Below, piece after piece: positions 1 to 7,072 of a stretch of DNA of 10,027 nt. Position 1 is the first letter of the stretch. The number at the start of each line of letters is the position of its first letter. Below the pieces are notes generated by a model. It saw nothing but the letters and a program-made list of their open reading frames with translations. It ran no database searches and was not told where the DNA came from. Position numbers and translations under genes: made by a program. Source of the DNA: CAZWCX01 sp964632945 (GTDB taxonomy: Bacteria > Planctomycetota > MHYJ01 > WSZJ01 > CAZWCX01); NCBI GenBank assembly GCA_964632945.1, contig CAZWCX010000199.1:1-10027 (forward strand), given 5' to 3'.

Positions 1-1447
<1,447 letters not shown>

Positions 1448-1485
1448 GGGGCGCTCTTGACCTGCGAAAGCCGGAGGGTAGGTCG

Positions 1486-1513
1486 ATTCTAGCGTCGATC
1501 CCGATTCGCGCAA
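1486..1513 (-). promoter_or_regulatory. Candidate sigma-70 promoter of the divergent minus-strand gene
   Basis: Read on the minus strand, TTGCGC (1513-1508) is followed after 16 nt by TAGAAT (1491-1486). The -10 element matches consensus at five of six positions and the -35 at three of six. Transcription would start near 1479, giving a leader of about 30 nt before the ATG at 1447. The -35 overlaps one copy of a 9-nt repeat (1511-1519) that also occurs at the recA start site. Confidence 0.5.
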
Positions 1514-1596
1514 CTGAAAAACCCGCAGGTGGGGGCGGGGCCCCGATTTTCGCTTGACACCTGCGTGTTCACCTGTATAATTTCGTTCAACTGAAA
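1511..1596. repeat. Pair of CAACTGAAA direct repeats in the divergent regulatory region
   Basis: CAACTGAAA occurs at 1511-1519, overlapping the -35 of the minus-strand promoter, and at 1588-1596, at the expected recA transcription start. The copies are 77 bp apart in the same orientation. The second copy also contributes the left arm of the CTGAAAG/CTTTCAG inverted repeat. They are candidate binding sites for one regulator acting on both divergent promoters; chance occurrence of a 9-mer cannot be excluded. Confidence 0.4.
1554..1581 (+). promoter_or_regulatory. Consensus sigma-70 promoter of recA
   Basis: TTGACA (1554-1559) and TATAAT (1576-1581) are both perfect consensus hexamers, separated by 16 bp. 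Transcription is expected near 1588. The spacer contains two CACCTG direct repeats (1558-1563 and 1570-1575) and an imperfect palindrome, GACAC-CTGC-GTGTT (1556-1569). These could be an operator; they do not match the GAAC-N4-GTTC or CTGT-N8-ACAG LexA box types. A promoter this strong in such GC-rich DNA suggests that a repressor normally holds recA down, which is inference. Confidence 0.88.
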
Positions 1597-1818
1597 GTGT
1601 TGATCTCCTTTCAGACGCTTGGATTTCAACGCTTGTCGGGCGCGGGTCGCCGGGTGGCCCCGTGCGGTATCTCTCGCCCCAACCGGGGGTTCCGGAGGGC
1701 GACCAACGGATGTGTGGTGGCGGGGACCGCCCTTCGGGGCCTTCCCTGCGTGGGCCGGACCCAAGACCCGTCCGCCGCGCCGCCGGGCGCGCGGACCCAA
1801 CCGACAGGGAGAAGCACC
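1588..1818 (+). ncRNA. Hairpin-rich 5' leader of recA (candidate structured RNA)
   Basis: Between the predicted transcription start and the recA GTG lie about 230 nt with several strong local hairpins read by eye. CTGAAAG pairs with CTTTCAG (1591-1597/1608-1614). TCGCCC pairs with GGGCGA (1674-1679/1697-1702), enclosing AACC/GGTT. The arms 1720-1726/1743-1749, a 2x2 internal loop and 1729-1732/1737-1740 form a stem capped by a UUCG tetraloop. GTCCGC pairs with GCGGAC (1770-1775/1791-1796), continuing after a one-base bulge into GCGCC/GGCGC. The last hairpin ends nine nt before the Shine-Dalgarno sequence. GGCGG/CCGCC (1719-1723/1727-1731) would compete with the UUCG hairpin. I do not recognise any known riboswitch or 6S, tmRNA or RNase P signature. 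GC-rich DNA folds easily, so function is unproven. Confidence 0.4.
1806..1811 (+). promoter_or_regulatory. Ribosome binding site deciding the recA GTG start
   Basis: AGGGAG lies seven nt before the GTG at 1819. This supports GTG as the true start rather than the in-frame GTG at 1597, which would add 74 low-complexity residues not found in RecA proteins and has no ribosome site. Confidence 0.85.
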
Positions 1819-2946
1819 GTGCAACCTACCCCCCTGAAAGACAACGGCAAGAGCGAGGCGCTATCCCAGGCGCTTCAGCAGATCGAGAAGCAGTACGGCA
1901 AGGGCTCCATCATGCGGCTTGGCGGCAAGTCGCATCTGGACATCACCGGGATTTCCACCGGCGCGCTGTCCCTGGACGTCGCCCTGGGCGGCCGCGGGGT
2001 CCCGCGCGGGCGGGTCGTGGAGATCTTCGGTCCGGAGTCGTCGGGCAAGACCACGCTCTGCCTGCACATCGCCGCCAACGCGCAGCGCGTAGGCGGAACC
2101 GCGGCCTTCATCGATGTCGAACACGCCCTCGATCCGCAGTACGCGCGGAAGATCGGCGTGAACATCGACAACCTGCTCGTCTCCCAGCCCGACTACGGGG
2201 AGCAGGCGCTGGAAATCGCGGAGTGCCTCGTCCGCTCGAACGCCGTCGACGTCATCGTCGTCGACTCGGTCGCCGCGCTCGTGCCCAAGGCCGAACTCGA
2301 AGGCGACATGGGCGACCCGCAGATGGGCCTGCAGGCCCGCCTGATGTCCCAGGCGCTGCGCAAGCTCACCGCCACGATCTCGAAGTGCAAGACCTGCGTC
2401 ATCTTCACCAACCAGATCCGCGAAAAGATCGGCGTCGTCTTCGGCAATCCCGAGACCACGCCGGGCGGCCGCGCCCTCAAGTTCTACGCCTCCGTGCGCA
2501 TCGACATCCGGCGCCTGCAGGCGATCAAGGACTCCGAGGAGAGCACGGGCAATCGCATCCGCTGCACGGTGGTGAAGAACAAGATCGCGCCCCCGTTCCG
2601 CAAGGCGGAGTTCGACATCTTCTTCGCCAGCGGCATCTCGTTCGAGAACGACCTGATCGATCTGGGCTGCACGCACGAGGTCATCGAGCGGTCCGGAACC
2701 TGGCTCTCGTACAAGGAACACCGGATGGGCCAGGGGCGGGATCGCGCGCGGGAGTTCCTGGGCCAGAACCCCGACATCGCCCGGGAGATCCACCAGGCGA
2801 TTCTTCAGAAGGTGGGCCTGGCCGCGCCGCCGCTGGCACCGGCCGCGAAGGACGGGAAAGACGAGAAGGAGGCGGATGCCAAACCCGCGGAGGTGCCGGC
2901 CGCGCGCGAGACGCGCGAACCGGCGCGGGCCGCGGCCAAGAAATAA
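1819..2946 (+). CDS. recA: RecA recombinase
   Basis: This encodes RecA (375 residues), the ATP-dependent strand-exchange protein that forms filaments on single-stranded DNA, drives homologous recombination, and stimulates LexA self-cleavage in the SOS response. The GTG start is chosen by the AGGGAG site. Visible features are the N-terminal polymerisation helix (SQALQQIEKQYGKGSIMRLG), Walker A GPESSGKTT at residues 71-79, the catalytic glutamate in FIDVEHALD (E101), Walker B ending in D149 (VIVVDSV), and the DNA-binding loop 2 region GVVFGNPETTPGG. The core is full length and closely matches the family, apart from V before the catalytic E where E. coli has A. The C-terminal tail beyond about residue 335 is Ala/Lys/Glu-rich and ends in AAAKK, instead of the acidic tail of E. 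coli RecA. The gene is monocistronic, with its own consensus promoter and intrinsic terminator. Confidence 0.99.
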   Translation: MQPTPLKDNGKSEALSQALQQIEKQYGKGSIMRLGGKSHLDITGISTGALSLDVALGGRGVPRGRVVEIFGPESSGKTTLCLHIAANAQRVGGTAAFIDVEHALDPQYARKIGVNIDNLLVSQPDYGEQALEIAECLVRSNAVDVIVVDSVAALVPKAELEGDMGDPQMGLQARLMSQALRKLTATISKCKTCVIFTNQIREKIGVVFGNPETTPGGRALKFYASVRIDIRRLQAIKDSEESTGNRIRCTVVKNKIAPPFRKAEFDIFFASGISFENDLIDLGCTHEVIERSGTWLSYKEHRMGQGRDRAREFLGQNPDIAREIHQAILQKVGLAAPPLAPAAKDGKDEKEADAKPAEVPAARETREPARAAAKK

Positions 2947-3025
2947 TACGAAGCTCTCTCTCGCTGGCGGTTCGTAGGACTCAACCTAACCATCCACTGA
3001 CCACACCACACCGATACCGCCATGG

Positions 3026-3067
3026 GAAGAGCCGCCGGCCTCGCGCCGTCGGCTCTTCACCTTTTTT
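3026..3067 (+). terminator. Intrinsic terminator of recA
   Basis: GAAGAGCCG (3026-3034) pairs perfectly with CGGCTCTTC (3050-3058). An inner CGGC/GCCG stem (3036-3039/3045-3048) extends it beyond one mismatch, and six T follow at 3062-3067. It lies 80 nt after the recA stop and works in the plus direction only. There is no equivalent A tract on the left side. Confidence 0.95.
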
Positions 3068-3387
3068 CGGGCCCTCCGACGGCGCGCCGCTGCGCGCCCG
3101 GAGGCGCCCCCCGGTTCGTCTCGGCCGCGACCGCCCCAGGGGGAGGCGCGCGGCCGTACAGAGACTTCGGTCGGTCTTGCCGGTCGCCGACCCCTTCCGG
3201 AGGGCGTCCCGGACCGGCCGCGGACCGTGGCGCGACCGCCCGCGCGCTTCCGACCGATCCCTCCCTCTCCGCAGAGACGGCGGGATCGCTCGTGGCGCCG
3301 TTGCCCCGGACTCCACGAAGCCCCACGGGCGGCGTGGTATTACTTCGGCATTTGCCGCCGCGAGCTTGAGCGGCCTCCCGGCGCCTC
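3068..3387. other. Gene-free spacer between recA terminator and the next promoter
   Basis: I see no convincing gene in these roughly 320 bases. The open frames crossing it on both strands are low-complexity Arg/Pro/Gly/Ala translations with no ribosome site; the plus-strand frame beginning at 3022 even starts just before the terminator stem. A few GC inverted repeats are present (GGTCGG/CCGACC at 3169-3174/3187-3192; CGGC-ATTT-GCCG near 3347), none with a T tract. Confidence 0.6.
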
Positions 3388-3416
3388 TTGCCCTTCCACG
3401 CACCCGCGGCTATAGT
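3388..3416 (+). promoter_or_regulatory. Candidate sigma-70 promoter of the HEAT/STN/M24 operon
   Basis: TTGCCC (3388-3393) and TATAGT (3411-3416) are separated by an optimal 17 bp. They match consensus at four and five of six positions. Transcription would start near 3423, about 85 nt before the ATG at 3508. It is the only AT-rich -10-like element in the surrounding gene-free DNA. Confidence 0.65.
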
Positions 3417-3507
3417 GGATCGTCCTCGCCGGCACCGTTCCGGGCGGGGACCCGGGGGCGCGCGGCCGCGCCCCGGAATTCGAGATCGCCTGGCGCAGGT
3501 CGTACCC

Positions 3508-4740
3508 ATGAACCCCCGTTCCCTGGCCGCCGCCCTCGGCGTCGGCGGCCTGCTTCTCGGCCTCGTGCTCGGGTTCCTGGTCGGCCGCGAATCGGCGCCC
3601 CGAGCCGCCGTGCCCCGCGCCGTCGACGCCCATGAGAAGGCGCCTTCCGCCGCGCCCGCGGCGCCCGATGCCGCCCTGGTGGACGCGCTCCGCCGGGAAA
3701 TCGCCGACCTCAAGGCCCGCGAGGTCCGCTTGCGCACCGAGGCCCTGGGGGCGCGCCGGCCGCGCCGGGGCGGGGAGGCCGAGGCGGGCGCCCCGGCCGA
3801 CACGGCCACGACGCCCGCCGGCGTGCGCCGCCCGGGCACCCCGGAAGAGTTGCTCACGGCCTTGGCCCAGGCCCTGCAGGGGCGGGACGGCCCCGCGCTG
3901 GCCTACCTCCGCGCCCTGCTCGGCGAGCAGATCCAGAACGGGACGCTGCCGGCGACGACCGTGGTCGCGTGGCTGCGCACCGCGACCGATCCCGCCCTGC
4001 TCGAGCACCTCGCGGACGTGCTTGCCTCCCACCTGCCCGAGGGTCTGCCCTCCGACGCCCTGGGCGGGCTGGTCGCCGCCGCGAAGTCCGGCGCGGACAA
4101 GGCCAACCGGCTGGCCGCGCTCAAGGTCCTCAACGGCGCCTACCTCAACCCCTCCGAGGCGCTGGCCGACATCCGCGCGATCGCCGAGGGCGACCCCTCG
4201 TCCGAGGTGCGCCTCGAAGCGATGGTCATGCTCTCCCGATACCTGAGCGATCCCCATCTGCCGGAATATCGCGAGGTCGCCGACTCGTTGCAGCGCACCG
4301 CCCGCCACGACGCCGATCCCCGGCTTCGCGCGGAGGCGGTCATGTCGCTCGACCTCTCCCGGCCGGGCGGCTCGGAGGGCCGCCTCCTGCTCGAGATTCT
4401 GGCGAGCGACCAGGATGAGGACGTGCGCGCGACGGTGGCCGCACTGCTCCCGACCGCGGCGCACCTCGACCCCGGGACGCGCCTCGTCGCCATGGAAGAA
4501 CGGTACGCGAAGGACGCCTCCCCGATGGTGCGCCGCATGCTGCTCGGCTCGATCGTCCAGGTCGGCGGCGCGCAATCGGCCGGCGTCCTCGAGCGAATGC
4601 GCGGACTGGATCCGACCTTCCAACAGGACATCGACGACTATCTCTCCATCCTGCGCTCGGGGGTCACGGATTGGACGGAGGTCGAGTCGCGAAAGGCCGC
4701 CCTGCCGGCCGGAAACGCGCTGCCGGAGATGGTCCGCTGA
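3508..4740 (+). CDS. Membrane-anchored HEAT-repeat protein
   Basis: The predicted protein has 410 residues. An uninterrupted hydrophobic segment near residues 7-27 (LAAALGVGGLLLGLVLGFLVG) follows a short start with one Arg, so it is likely a signal anchor. An Ala/Pro-rich stretch follows, then a charged helix at about 57-80 (LVDALRREIADLKAREVRLR) that may form a coiled coil, then a basic Arg/Gly-rich linker. Residues from about 105 to 390 are helical repeats. Four HEAT-type turns with the D-x(n)-VR signature start near residues 229 (DPSSEVR), 268 (DADPRLR), 301 (DQDEDVR) and 336 (DASPMVR), 33-39 residues apart. HEAT arrays bind other proteins, so a scaffold held at the membrane is the likely role; the partner is unknown. 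The ATG at 3508 is preferred over upstream in-frame starts because AGGT lies seven nt before it and the membrane segment then sits at the N-terminus. It is the first gene of a four-gene operon. Confidence 0.88.
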   Translation: MNPRSLAAALGVGGLLLGLVLGFLVGRESAPRAAVPRAVDAHEKAPSAAPAAPDAALVDALRREIADLKAREVRLRTEALGARRPRRGGEAEAGAPADTATTPAGVRRPGTPEELLTALAQALQGRDGPALAYLRALLGEQIQNGTLPATTVVAWLRTATDPALLEHLADVLASHLPEGLPSDALGGLVAAAKSGADKANRLAALKVLNGAYLNPSEALADIRAIAEGDPSSEVRLEAMVMLSRYLSDPHLPEYREVADSLQRTARHDADPRLRAEAVMSLDLSRPGGSEGRLLLEILASDQDEDVRATVAALLPTAAHLDPGTRLVAMEERYAKDASPMVRRMLLGSIVQVGGAQSAGVLERMRGLDPTFQQDIDDYLSILRSGVTDWTEVESRKAALPAGNALPEMVR

Positions 4741-4751
4741 CGGGTGATTCG

Positions 4752-5093
4752 ATGACGGCCTGGGGCCCTGGGGTATTCGACGACCCTCTGGCGGTCGCGG
4801 TACGCGCGGCCTTTGAGCGGGCCGTGGCGGCGGGCGCGCCGGTTCCGGAGGCGACCCAGGCGACGCTGGCGCTCTTCGGCGACTCGCTCGACGACCCCGC
4901 GGCGAGCGACGTGATCTATCTTGCGCTCGCCTGCTTGCAGTCCGACCTGGGCATGCTGCAGGGCGGCGTGCGCAAGCGGGCGTTGGCGGCGATCCTCGGC
5001 AACGGCGCGATGTCCGACTGGCGGAATCGCCCGGCCGAAGCGCAGGCCGCGCGGGCCGCGGCGCTCGAGGATCTCCGGTGGCGACTGGAATGA
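4752..5093 (+). CDS. Small unrecognised protein (113 residues)
   Basis: I do not recognise this protein. The ATG at 4752 starts 11 nt after the preceding stop, with a weak GGGTGA ribosome site; an in-frame ATG at 4671 would overlap the upstream gene by 70 nt and is less likely. The sequence is Ala/Leu-rich and looks wholly helical (VRAAFERAVAAG, SDVIYLALACLQSDLGMLQ, AAALEDLRWRLE). It has no signal peptide, no membrane segment, and a single Cys (in LALACLQ). The amphipathic helices would suit a small soluble helical bundle or an adaptor for the HEAT-repeat protein encoded just upstream, which is inference from position only. Codon use matches its neighbours, and the tight spacing supports a real gene translated with the operon. 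Confidence 0.75.
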   Translation: MTAWGPGVFDDPLAVAVRAAFERAVAAGAPVPEATQATLALFGDSLDDPAASDVIYLALACLQSDLGMLQGGVRKRALAAILGNGAMSDWRNRPAEAQAARAAALEDLRWRLE

Positions 5094-5112
5094 CGGCGGC
5101 CGGCCTTGCCGC

Positions 5113-5118
5113 AGGAGG
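5113..5118 (+). promoter_or_regulatory. Perfect AGGAGG ribosome binding site of the STN-like gene
   Basis: AGGAGG lies nine nt before the ATG at 5128. It fixes that start over upstream in-frame codons and places the export signal at the N-terminus of the protein. Confidence 0.9.
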
Positions 5119-5127
5119 CTCCGAATC

Positions 5128-5790
5128 ATGAAGGCGACCCTCGCGGGGTTTTCCGCGCTCTTGCTGCTGGCGGCGGCGCTGGCCCTGGCCGGGAACCGCC
5201 AGGGCGCGCGCTTCGCCCGCGCCGCTCCCGCCGCACCCCCGCCGAGTCCCGACCGGGCCCTCGCGATGTCGGAGACCGTGACGCGCGCGCGCGCCCGGAA
5301 GCCGGCCGCGCCGGTCCCCGCCGAATCGGCCCCCGGCCCCAGCGCGACCCCCGCAGACCGATCCCCTGCCCGGGCCCACGAGCCGGCCTCCGGTACTCCG
5401 GAATCCCCGGCCACGCCCGCGTCGGCCGACGCCCCGGGAGCCGCGCGGGATCCCGATTCCGCCCGCGCGAATCTCCCCCGGCTCGCCCCTGACGCGGCCC
5501 TGCCCGCAACCGCGACGGTCGCCGCGCTTGCCGTCCTCGCCGCGCACCGCTCCGACATCTCTTTTTCGGAGGCGTCGCTCGCCGACGTGGTCGCGCTCTT
5601 CCGACTCTATACCGGCGCGGACATCCGCATCGACGCCGGCGATGTCCCGCGCCCGGACCGGCTCCTGGTCTCGGTGGACATTCTTGACATGCCGTTCGAC
5701 CAGGCGCTGGGCACCGTCGTCGGCCTGCTCGACCTGACGTATCGGGCCGAAGACGGCGTCATCCGCATTTTCCGGCCCACTCCCCGCTGA
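5128..5790 (+). CDS. Exported protein with C-terminal secretin/TonB N-terminal (STN, N0-like) domain
   Basis: The predicted protein has 220 residues. Residues 1-21 form a signal peptide (MKATLAGFSALLLLAAALALA, possible cut before GN). Residues 22 to about 140 are a disordered Ala/Pro-rich linker. Residues 143-218 form a small alpha/beta domain of the STN/N0 type: ISFSEASLADVVALFRLYTG, then a strand with IRID, then VSVDILDMPFDQALGTVVGLL and DLTYRAEDGVIRIF. The order 'strand, helix, tG-x-d-I-x-I, v-d-m-p-f-d-q-A-L, l-y-x-x-d-g-v-I-x-I' is the hallmark of this domain in secretins, TonB receptors and FecR-type proteins, where it mediates protein contacts in the periplasm. No secretin barrel or TonB receptor domain follows, so it is an orphan domain on a tether. 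It would act outside the cytoplasmic membrane, perhaps with the HEAT-repeat protein of the same operon (inference). It lies 34 nt after the small gene. Confidence 0.82.
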   Translation: MKATLAGFSALLLLAAALALAGNRQGARFARAAPAAPPPSPDRALAMSETVTRARARKPAAPVPAESAPGPSATPADRSPARAHEPASGTPESPATPASADAPGAARDPDSARANLPRLAPDAALPATATVAALAVLAAHRSDISFSEASLADVVALFRLYTGADIRIDAGDVPRPDRLLVSVDILDMPFDQALGTVVGLLDLTYRAEDGVIRIFRPTPR

Positions 5791-5814
5791 TTCCCCCTTC
5801 CAGGAGGCTTCCGG

Positions 5815-6975
5815 ATGGCCCGCTCGTCCGTCGCCCGCACCGACTCCGCGCTGCCGAAGACCGACGCGGAGCTCTTGTTCGCGTCGAGCCTTGACGCGAA
5901 CATGCGCTACGCTTCCGGCTTCCTCGCCGGCGATCCCTTCCTCTACGTGGGGGTGCGCGGTCGCAAGGTGCTCGCGGTGAGCACCCTGGAAATCGACCGG
6001 GCCAAACGGCAAGCCCCGGTGGACCGGGTGGTGGCGATCGCCGACGTCGAGGCGCGGCTGCGCTCGCCCCGCCGCAAGACGGTACCGTACAGCATGATCG
6101 TGGCCGACCTCCTCCGGGAACTGCGCGTCAAGTCGGTGGCCGTGCCCTCCAACTTTCCGCTCCTGTTGGCCGATTCGCTGCGCCGCCGCGGCATTCTCGT
6201 CTTTCCGCGGCCGGAGCCGTTCTTCCCGCGCCGCGTCGTCAAGCGCGCGGAAGAGGTGCGCGCCATCGCCGAGGCCGTTCGCATCACCGAGGACGCGCTC
6301 GCCGGCGCGATCCGCCTGATCGCTTCCGCGCGGATCGCCAACGGTCGCCTGTGGCGCAACGGCACGCCGCTCACGGCGGAGGACGTCAAGCGCTACCTGG
6401 CCGAGCGACTCATCGGCGACGAACTCGTGGCCGCGGAGACGATCGTGGCCTGCGGCGACCAGGCCTGCGATCCGCACGACCGGGGCAGCGGTCCGCTGAA
6501 GCCGGACCAGGCGATCGTCCTGGATGTGTTTCCGCGTTCTGCCCAGTCCGGCTACTGGGCGGACATGACGCGAACGGTCGTGCGCGGGCGCCCGTCCAGC
6601 GCGCTCCAGAACGTCTATGCCGCCGTGGTCCTGGCCCAGCAACGCGCGGTCCGCGCGGTGCGGGGCGGCGTGACCGGCGGGGAGGTCCACGAGGTGGTGG
6701 AAAAGACCTTTGCCGAGGCGGGGTTCAAGACCGAGAAGAAGAACGGCCGCTGGCAGGGCTACTTCCACGGCACCGGACACGGCGTCGGGCTCGACCTGCA
6801 TGAACTTCCCAAGGTGGGCCGGAACGCCGGCCCGCTCCCGGTCGGCGCCGCGATCACGATCGAGCCGGGCCTCTATTATCCGGGGATCGGCGGCGTGCGG
6901 ATTGAGGACCTGGTGGTGGTCCAGAAGGGCGGCTGCCAGAATCTCAACCGGTTGCCCAAGACCTTCGTCGTGTGA
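5815..6975 (+). CDS. M24-family metallopeptidase (Xaa-Pro aminopeptidase/dipeptidase-like)
   Basis: The predicted protein has 386 residues, and the start is supported by AGGAGG seven nt upstream. It probably removes or splits N-terminal residues before proline in the cytoplasm. Residues 1 to about 150 form the N-terminal creatinase-like domain. From about residue 155 comes the pita-bread catalytic domain, with all five metal ligands visible: D237 (VLDVFPR), D250 (WADMTRT), H322 (GTGHGVGL), E350 (TIEPGLY) and E364 (VRIEDLV). H318 (FHGTG) and H329 (DLHELP) match the conserved accessory histidines of aminopeptidase P. The two aspartates are 13 residues apart instead of the usual 11, from a small insertion within DVFPRSAQSGYWAD, a variant I recall in a subgroup of M24 enzymes. 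There is no signal peptide. It is the last gene of the operon, 24 nt after the STN-like gene, and may be carried along as a housekeeping function. Substrate preference cannot be read from sequence. Confidence 0.93.
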   Translation: MARSSVARTDSALPKTDAELLFASSLDANMRYASGFLAGDPFLYVGVRGRKVLAVSTLEIDRAKRQAPVDRVVAIADVEARLRSPRRKTVPYSMIVADLLRELRVKSVAVPSNFPLLLADSLRRRGILVFPRPEPFFPRRVVKRAEEVRAIAEAVRITEDALAGAIRLIASARIANGRLWRNGTPLTAEDVKRYLAERLIGDELVAAETIVACGDQACDPHDRGSGPLKPDQAIVLDVFPRSAQSGYWADMTRTVVRGRPSSALQNVYAAVVLAQQRAVRAVRGGVTGGEVHEVVEKTFAEAGFKTEKKNGRWQGYFHGTGHGVGLDLHELPKVGRNAGPLPVGAAITIEPGLYYPGIGGVRIEDLVVVQKGGCQNLNRLPKTFVV

Positions 6976-7041
6976 CGCGCGCGCGGACCGGGGAGCGGGG
7001 AAGGCGGGGAAGGGAGACGGGGGTCGGCCGTCGCCGCCCCC

Positions 7042-7063
7042 GCGGCGGCTCCGGAACCGCCGC
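7042..7063. terminator. GC hairpin in the convergent spacer, possible bidirectional terminator
   Basis: GCGGCGG (7042-7048) pairs with CCGCCGC (7057-7063) around an 8-nt loop. It lies 67 nt after the M24 peptidase stop and 10 nt after the RDD gene stop on the other strand. There is no T tract on either side, so it is at best a weak or factor-assisted terminator, or simply a GC-rich spacer. Confidence 0.35.
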
Positions 7064-7072
7064 CCCGGACGC

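Noticed and set aside
1554..1581. LexA box of the GAAC-N4-GTTC or CTGT-N8-ACAG type at the recA promoter
   Set aside because: GTTC at 1567-1570 has no GAAC partner at the right distance, and no CTGT-N8-ACAG is present. Only imperfect palindromes remain, reported as unassigned.
1597..1818. 74-residue N-terminal extension of RecA from an in-frame GTG at 1597
   Set aside because: It has no ribosome site, begins within the expected first bases of the transcript, and has no match to RecA N-termini. AGGGAG before the GTG at 1819 gives a normal RecA.
1588..1818. 6S RNA, tmRNA, RNase P RNA or signal recognition particle RNA in the recA leader
   Set aside because: None of their conserved sequence blocks could be seen, and the two ends do not pair into a long closing stem.
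3022..3369. 115-codon plus-strand frame after recA
   Set aside because: It starts just before the terminator stem, lacks a ribosome site and has Pro/Ala/Arg low-complexity composition.
1662..3635. 657-codon plus-strand frame overlapping recA
   Set aside because: It is a shifted-frame Arg/Pro-rich translation of recA that reads through the terminator into gene-free DNA.
3340..6801. 1153-codon open frame on the minus strand, antisense to the four-gene operon
   Set aside because: It is a product of high GC. It crosses four real genes and their gaps, translates to Arg/Gly/Ala-rich sequence with no domain, and has no ribosome site. The plus-strand genes have clear families and ribosome sites.
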